The position numbers were made by a program, and so were the translations under genes. From Luteimonas sp. MC1825 (GTDB taxonomy: Bacteria > Pseudomonadota > Gammaproteobacteria > Xanthomonadales > Xanthomonadaceae), in contig NZ_CP061714.1 in assembly GCF_014764385.1 (NCBI RefSeq), positions 2,108,001 to 2,172,000 on the forward strand: a stretch of 64,000 bases of DNA, given 5' to 3'. A model generated the notes under the pieces. That model had not been told where the DNA came from. It was given only the letters and a program-made list of their open reading frames with translations, and made no database searches. Below are positions 59,346 through 64,000 of this stretch, in pieces. Numbering within the stretch: position 1 is the first letter of the stretch; each line of letters begins with the position of its first letter.

Positions 59346-60562
59346 CAGCCGGCCTGCGCGCGGCAGGCGGCGGGCACGTCGCCGCGATAGCCCATGGCAC
59401 CGCCGACCAGCCCGGCCTGCAGCGCCGGCACGGCATCGAGCGCCATCAGGCCGAGGCTGCGCAGCAGCGTCACTCCCGGCAGCGGGTTGGCCGTCAGCCG
59501 CGCGAAGCCGTGCGAGAACGCCAGCGTCCGGCTGCGATCCTCCGTACGGCGCGCGGCGTACGCGGCCAGCAACGCGGGGTCGCCTGGATCCCCACCGACC
59601 GCCACCTGCGCGGCAAGCAGCTCGGCCAGCGTCATCGCATCACGCAGGCCGAGGTTGAAGCCCTGCGCACCGACCGGGTGCAGGCTTTGCGCGGCGTTGC
59701 CGACCAGCACCGCGCGCGCCGCCACCGTGTCGGTGGCGGTCACCGCGACCGCCGGATAGGCGCTGCGGGGGCCGGCCTCCAGCAGGCGGCCGACCCGCCA
59801 GCCGAACGCATCCTGGACGTGTGCGAGGAACGCCTGTTCGTCCAGTGCCTGCACGCGCGCGGCATCGGCCGTGGCCACGCCGTGCACGAGGCCCCAGGCG
59901 CGGTCGCCGCGCGGCAGCAGGGCGGTCGGGCCGTCGTCACCGAGGCGTTCGTAGGCGGTGCCGTCTGGCGCCCGCGCCGCGCGCAGCCTGGCCACCAGCA
60001 GCACCTGCCCGTAGTCATGCTCCGACGCGGCGATCCCGAGCGCGGTGCGCACGCCGCTGCGCATGCCGTCGGCGGCGACGACCAGGCGCGCGCGCAGCAG
60101 CGGCGTACTGCCGCCTTGCAGATGTACCTCGCGCATGCCGTCGGCCGCGACCGCGAGTGCGGTGAAGCGCGTGCCGCGATGGCGCGTGAGCGCCACCACG
60201 TCGGCCAGCCGCGCTTCCAGCGCCTCGCCGAAGTCCTTTGCCACGACGACCTGGCCGAAATTCCGGCGACCGTAATCGCTCGCTGCAAGGCGGATGCGGC
60301 CGAAATCGCCGCGCCGGCTGACGTGGATGCGCTCGATGGCACCGGTCGGCGCGCGCAGGCGCGCCATCACGCCAAGGCTGGACAGCGCGTTCACCGTGGC
60401 CTCGGCGAAGCTCAGGTTGCGCTCGTCGAACACCGCCGGCATCGCCGCCGCGGGGGCTGCCTCGACCAGTGCCACATCGAGTCCGGTCGACTCCAGGGCG
60501 ATCGCCAGGCTGGCGCCCACCAGGCCGCCGCCAATGATCACCACATCGTGGGTTGCGCTCAT
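59345..60562 (-). CDS. ubiH: 2-octaprenyl-6-methoxyphenol hydroxylase
   Basis: A 405-aa FAD monooxygenase of ubiquinone synthesis. Start MSATHDVVIIGGGLVGASLA with an N-terminal FAD loop. The motif VLVGNAAQSLHPVGAQGFNL is characteristic of UbiH/VisB. VFDERNLSFAEATVNAL also fits UbiH. Placed upstream of a second hydroxylase in an overlapping pair, as in many gammaproteobacteria. Confidence 0.92.
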   Translation of the reverse strand: MSATHDVVIIGGGLVGASLAIALESTGLDVALVEAAPAAAMPAVFDERNLSFAEATVNALSSLGVMARLRAPTGAIERIHVSRRGDFGRIRLAASDYGRRNFGQVVVAKDFGEALEARLADVVALTRHRGTRFTALAVAADGMREVHLQGGSTPLLRARLVVAADGMRSGVRTALGIAASEHDYGQVLLVARLRAARAPDGTAYERLGDDGPTALLPRGDRAWGLVHGVATADAARVQALDEQAFLAHVQDAFGWRVGRLLEAGPRSAYPAVAVTATDTVAARAVLVGNAAQSLHPVGAQGFNLGLRDAMTLAELLAAQVAVGGDPGDPALLAAYAARRTEDRSRTLAFSHGFARLTANPLPGVTLLRSLGLMALDAVPALQAGLVGGAMGYRGDVPAACRAQAG

Positions 60563-60644
60563 GCGCGCCATGATACGGCCCCTGGTGCCGCCAGTTCGCT
60601 AGAATGGCCGCCACCTCGAAGTCCGTGCCGGAGCTCCCAGCGCC

Positions 60645-61247
60645 ATGAACACCACCCTGCAACGCGCCATCGTCCTGTCACTGCTCGTGCTGCTGATGGC
60701 GGCGACCCGCAGCCATGTGTTCAACCACTTCACGCCGCTGCCGGACGCGTCCTGGGCGGTGTTCCTGATCGCCGGCTTCCATCTGCGCAGCTGGTCGCGG
60801 CTGGTGCTGCCGGGGCTGCTGGCGCTGGCCGTGGCCATCGACTGGGCGGTGATCACCGGCCAGGGCATGTCGTTCTGGAGCCACTACTGCGTGTCCGCGG
60901 GCTACTGGATGCTGCTGCCGGCGCACGCGGCGATGTGGGCCGCCGGGGCGTGGCTGCGCCGTGGCTATACCGGTGCCGGCGTGTCCGCGCTCGGCCGCCT
61001 CGCGGCCGCGGTGGTGCTGGCCACCGCAACCTGCCACCTGCTGGCGCAGGGCGGTTTCTACTGGCTGTCGAACACCGTCGCCGAGCCGACGTTCGCCGGC
61101 TGGGCGCGCAACTACGGCCACTGGTTCCTGCCCTACCTGAGCGCCACGGCGATGTTCGTCGCGCTGGCGGCGATCGCGCAGGTGGTGGCCGAAGCCGTCG
61201 CGCGCCACGCCGGGGCCAGCGCGCAGGCGCGCGACAGCCAGCGCTGA
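60645..61247 (+). CDS. Multi-pass membrane protein next to cob(I)alamin adenosyltransferase
   Basis: A 200-aa protein with about five to six membrane helices (about residues 8-22, 34-64, 80-105, 112-132 and 155-180). The motif NHFTPLPDASWAVFLIAGFH resembles the N-terminal signature of putative S-component/transport proteins of the DUF6580 kind. The downstream pduO-type gene begins 4 bp later, so a link to vitamin B12 uptake is suggested but not proved. No riboswitch fits upstream; a TAGAAT -10 candidate does. Confidence 0.65.
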   Translation: MNTTLQRAIVLSLLVLLMAATRSHVFNHFTPLPDASWAVFLIAGFHLRSWSRLVLPGLLALAVAIDWAVITGQGMSFWSHYCVSAGYWMLLPAHAAMWAAGAWLRRGYTGAGVSALGRLAAAVVLATATCHLLAQGGFYWLSNTVAEPTFAGWARNYGHWFLPYLSATAMFVALAAIAQVVAEAVARHAGASAQARDSQR

Positions 61248-61251
61248 CGCC

Positions 61252-61806
61252 ATGGGCAACCGCCTGTCCAAGATCTATACCCGCACCGGCGACGACGGCA
61301 GCACCGGGCTTGGCGACGGCAGCCGCACCGGCAAGGACTCGCTGCGCGTGGAGGCCTACGGCACGGTCGACGAGGCCAACTCCACGCTCGGCCTGCTGCT
61401 GGCCAGCGACATCCCGGAGGCGATGCGCGAGCTGCTGACGTCTGTGCAGCACCAGCTGTTCGACCTTGGTGGCGAACTGTGCATCCCGGGGCACTCGGCC
61501 ATCAGCGATGACGACGTGACCCGCCTCGAGCAGCACCTGGACCAGTACAACGCGCCCCTGCCGCCGCTCAAGGATTTCATCCTCCCCGGCGGCGGCGACG
61601 CGGCGGCGCGCTGCCACATCGCGCGCACCGTGGTGCGCCGCGCCGAACGCTGCACGGTGGCGCTGTCGCGCGCCGAGGATATCCGCCCGCAGCCGGTGCG
61701 CTACCTCAACCGCCTCTCCGACCTGCTGTTCGTGCTGGCCCGCGTGCTGGCGCGCGAGAGCGGCCACGGCGAGGTGATCTGGCGGCACGAGCGCCGCAAC
61801 GGCTGA
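61252..61806 (+). CDS. Cob(I)alamin adenosyltransferase, PduO type
   Basis: Converts cob(I)alamin plus ATP to adenosylcobalamin, 184 aa. The N-terminal motif KIYTRTGDDGSTGLGDGSR and the conserved RTVVRRAERCTVALSRAE and RYLNRLSDLLFVLAR segments are complete. Four-helix bundle fold by family. It is coupled to the upstream membrane protein. Confidence 0.95.
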   Translation: MGNRLSKIYTRTGDDGSTGLGDGSRTGKDSLRVEAYGTVDEANSTLGLLLASDIPEAMRELLTSVQHQLFDLGGELCIPGHSAISDDDVTRLEQHLDQYNAPLPPLKDFILPGGGDAAARCHIARTVVRRAERCTVALSRAEDIRPQPVRYLNRLSDLLFVLARVLARESGHGEVIWRHERRNG

Positions 61807-61809
61807 CAC

Positions 61810-61848
61810 ATGAGCGACCGCGCGCCCGTGCTGGAGTCCGCGCCTTGA
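61810..61848 (+). other. 12-codon open frame overlapping the deacetylase start
   Basis: ATG AGC GAC ... CCT TGA, 12 codons beginning 3 bp after the adenosyltransferase stop. Its TGA overlaps the TTG start of the deacetylase (TTGA). It could be a leader peptide that couples translation, or chance. No Shine-Dalgarno of its own is obvious. Confidence 0.3.
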
Positions 61849-62780
61849 GCGCGACCGGCGTGCCGGTCTTCACCCACGCCGCGTGCTTCGCGCACGACAC
61901 CGGCTCCGGCCACGCCGAAAGCCCGCAGCGCCTGGGCGCCGTGGTCACCGCGCTGCGCGACCATGTCCCCGGCTTGGAATGGCTGGAAGCACCCCGCGCC
62001 ACGCGCGGACAGCTGCTGCGCGTGCACGATCCGATCCTGCTGCAGACGGTCCTCGAGGCACCCGACCGGCTGGTCCAGCTCGATCCCGACACGGTGCTGT
62101 CGCCGGGCTCGCCCGAAGCCGCGCTGCGCGCGGCGGGCGCGGTGGTCGCTGCCGTCGACCATGTGATGGGCGGCCTGTCGCGCACGGCATTCTGCGCGGT
62201 GCGCCCGCCGGGCCACCACGCCACCGACCTGCATGCGATGGGCTTCTGCCTGTTCAACAACGTGGCCGTCGGTGCCGCGCATGCGCTGGAGCGCCACGGC
62301 CTGTCGCGCGTGGCGATCGTCGATTTCGACGTGCACCACGGCAATGGCACGCAGGCGATCTTTGCCGCCGAAGCGCGCGTGCACTACAGCAGTGCGCACG
62401 AAATGCCGCTGTTCCCCGACACCGGCGATCCGCGCGAACGCGGGGCCGGCAACGTGCGCAACGCGGCGCTGCGGGCAGGGACCGGCAGCCACCGCTTCCG
62501 CGAAGCCTGGCGCGAGCAGCTGCTGCCCGCGGTGGATGCGTTCGCGCCGCAGCTGCTGCTGCTGTCGGCCGGCTTCGACGGCCATCGCGCCGACCCGATG
62601 GCGCACATCCAGCTGGAAGCCGACGACTACACGTGGATCACCGCCGAACTGGGCGCGATCGCCGCGCGTCACGCCGATGGGCGCATGGTGTCGGTGCTCG
62701 AAGGAGGCTATGACCTTCCGGCGCTCGCCGAATGCAGTGTCGCCCACGTTGCTGCGCTCGCGGCGGGCTCCGCGCGCTGA
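61845..62780 (+). CDS. HDAC/acetylpolyamine deacetylase family protein
   Basis: A 311-aa zinc deacetylase of the class II HDAC-like/acetylpolyamine amidohydrolase superfamily. The TTG start is preceded by CTGGAG 8 nt upstream. Motifs: RPPGHHATDLHAMGFCLFNN (catalytic His pair), VDFDVHHGNGTQ (zinc Asp and His), and LSAGFDGHRADPM (second zinc Asp). GGYDL lies near the C-terminus. Substrate (acetyl-lysine or acetylpolyamine) not determined. Confidence 0.93.
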   Translation: MSATGVPVFTHAACFAHDTGSGHAESPQRLGAVVTALRDHVPGLEWLEAPRATRGQLLRVHDPILLQTVLEAPDRLVQLDPDTVLSPGSPEAALRAAGAVVAAVDHVMGGLSRTAFCAVRPPGHHATDLHAMGFCLFNNVAVGAAHALERHGLSRVAIVDFDVHHGNGTQAIFAAEARVHYSSAHEMPLFPDTGDPRERGAGNVRNAALRAGTGSHRFREAWREQLLPAVDAFAPQLLLLSAGFDGHRADPMAHIQLEADDYTWITAELGAIAARHADGRMVSVLEGGYDLPALAECSVAHVAALAAGSAR

Positions 62781-62899
62781 ACGCCGCGTGCACGCCAGGG
62801 GTCCGCGGCCGCTGGCGAGGCCGGCGTTCACCCGGCGCGCATTGCCGCTGCACGGGCGATGCGGCAAGCTAGCCGCCGCCCCACCGACCGGATGAACGC

Positions 62900-64000
62900 G
62901 TGCACAAACCCCTCCGACTGCTCCCGTTGTCGCTGTGCATCGCCTGCGCACTGGCGACGCACATCCCGGATGCGCGGGCAGCGGATGAACCGGAACCCGA
63001 CTGGGGCCTGTGCCCGGTCGACGATTCGGTGCCGGCGTTCGCCGATGCGCAGCCCGCGGTGGGTTCGATCGAGGAGCGTGCCTCGCAGCCCACCGACATC
63101 GCCTGCGACGACATGAGCGGCGTCGACGGCGAGAACGTCGCCTGCAAGGGCAACGTCACGCTGCGCCGCGGCGACCAGTTCCTCGGCGCGGACGGGCTGG
63201 AGTTCGAGAACGAGACGTCGACCTACGTCGCCACCGGCAGCGTGCGCTACCAGGACTCCGGCATGCGCATGGTCGCCGAACGCCTCGAGGGCGACCAGGA
63301 GGCCGACACCCACCGTGTCGAGAACGTGCGTTACCAGCTGACAGACCGCCGCGGCAACGGCGGCGCAGAGCGCATCGAGATGAAGGGCTCGCAGGGCGCG
63401 CTGTACGGCTCCACCTATTCCACCTGCCCGCCCGACGACCGCTGGTGGGAATTGCGCGCGGGTCGCATCGACATCGACAACGAGCGGGGCCAGGGTATCG
63501 CGCGCAACGCCACCCTGCGGGTCGGCAAGGTGCCGGTGCTGTACGTGCCGATCTTCGCCTTCCCCACCGACAACCGCCGGCACACCGGCCTGCTGTATCC
63601 GGCCATTTCATATTCCAGCCGCAACGGCTTCGACTGGCGGCAGCCGATCTACCTCAACCTCGCGCCCAATTACGACATGACGCTCGAGCCGCGGCTGATG
63701 ACCAACCGCGGTCTGCAGCTCGGCACCGAATTCCGCTACCTCGTCAATGGCGGCGGCGGCGTGCTGGAGCTCGACGTGCTTCCCTCCGACAATCTGGCCC
63801 GTGACGGGCGCGCCGACGAGATCGCGTCGCCGTACCCGGCAGAGAACTACCGCAAGGAAGACCGCGGCATGTTCCGGTTCAACGCCTACCAGAACATGGG
63901 CCCGCACTGGCAGGCGCGGACCAACCTGGCTTGGGCCAGCGATCCGCGCTACCTGGAAGACTCGAGCAACGCGTTGAACGGCCTGACCAACTTCTCGATC
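62900..64000 (+). CDS. lptD: LPS-assembly protein LptD, 3'-truncated by window edge
   Basis: Outer-membrane barrel that inserts LPS. 367 codons are inside the window and the frame stays open to the edge. GTG start, then signal peptide (VHKPLRLLPLSLCIACALAT). An N-terminal OstA/beta-jellyroll domain includes NVACKGNVTLRRGDQFLGAD. The barrel begins with the conserved PVLYVPIFAFPTDNRRHTGL and LAPNYDMTLEPRLMTNRGLQ. Cysteines at SVP-upstream GLCP and at STCPP fit the LptD disulfide pattern. Confidence 0.96.
   Translation, partial: MHKPLRLLPLSLCIACALATHIPDARAADEPEPDWGLCPVDDSVPAFADAQPAVGSIEERASQPTDIACDDMSGVDGENVACKGNVTLRRGDQFLGADGLEFENETSTYVATGSVRYQDSGMRMVAERLEGDQEADTHRVENVRYQLTDRRGNGGAERIEMKGSQGALYGSTYSTCPPDDRWWELRAGRIDIDNERGQGIARNATLRVGKVPVLYVPIFAFPTDNRRHTGLLYPAISYSSRNGFDWRQPIYLNLAPNYDMTLEPRLMTNRGLQLGTEFRYLVNGGGGVLELDVLPSDNLARDGRADEIASPYPAENYRKEDRGMFRFNAYQNMGPHWQARTNLAWASDPRYLEDSSNALNGLTNFSI

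Noticed and set aside
60572..60644. Cobalamin riboswitch in front of the membrane protein/adenosyltransferase pair
   Set aside because: Only 73 bp are available after the divergent ubiH start and no B12-box-like sequence is visible; these riboswitches need about 200 nt.
58991..61438. Long plus-strand open frame antisense to the ubi hydroxylases
   Set aside because: No homology or start signal; the minus-strand genes have clear FAD motifs.

Overview
The window is chromosomal core DNA from a high-GC gammaproteobacterium of the Xanthomonadaceae/Lysobacteraceae (Luteimonas- or Lysobacter-like). This rests on gene order, protein flavour and content: ahpC-ahpF-oxyR in the Xanthomonas arrangement, a bacterial O-GlcNAc-transferase-like GT41 protein, tandem DUF1631 proteins, and a set of secreted PKD-domain proteases. 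Species assignment is inference. I see no prophage, IS element, integron, CRISPR array or plasmid gene. Both ends are cut inside genes: rpoC at the left, lptD at the right.

Region 1 (1-11.4 kb, minus strand) is the classic translation/transcription block, read right to left: tRNA-Tyr, tRNA-Gly, tRNA-Thr, tuf, tRNA-Trp, secE, nusG, rplK, rplA, rplJ, rplL, rpoB, rpoC. A strong sigma70 promoter lies before tRNA-Tyr and an extended -10 candidate before rplK. The rplL-rpoB and rplJ leaders carry elaborate hairpins. Region 2 (11.4-20.8 kb) is the conserved hemA neighbourhood. ychF, pth, rplY, prs, tRNA-Gln, ispE, lolB and a TPR protein are on the minus strand, and hemA-prfA diverge from them. The ispE reading frame ends inside tRNA-Gln.

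Region 3 (20.8-33.7 kb) holds the GT41 protein, moaB, ppk2, a TlpA-like lipoprotein, a YihY membrane protein, wrbA, a DUF2069 protein and a single-domain asparaginase. It also holds three secreted proteases (M28 aminopeptidase, lysyl-endopeptidase-like S1, subtilisin-like S8) and sufT. Region 4 (33.7-43.5 kb) contains the proton-translocating transhydrogenase, with pntAA separated from pntAB-pntB by an oppositely oriented sigma factor/DUF3619/DUF3106 operon. Two DUF1631 paralogues follow.

Region 5 (43.5-54 kb) has a tightly overlapping nitroreductase/5'-3' exonuclease/NUDIX operon, pip and prmC, then the peroxide-defence locus ahpC-ahpF-oxyR facing msrA. A near-perfect OxyR operator lies upstream of ahpC. 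A DISM-type diguanylate cyclase follows. Region 6 (54-64 kb) carries glnS, a Cys-rich lipoprotein coupled to a nucleoside deaminase, rlmM, two UbiH-family hydroxylases, a membrane protein beside a cob(I)alamin adenosyltransferase, a class II HDAC-like deacetylase and the start of lptD.

Most of the window is ordinary housekeeping DNA. The least explained parts are the GT41 enzyme, the DUF1631 pair, the sigma-factor insertion in the pnt locus, the membrane protein next to the B12 enzyme, and several RNA structures. I found no convincing wholly new multi-gene system.
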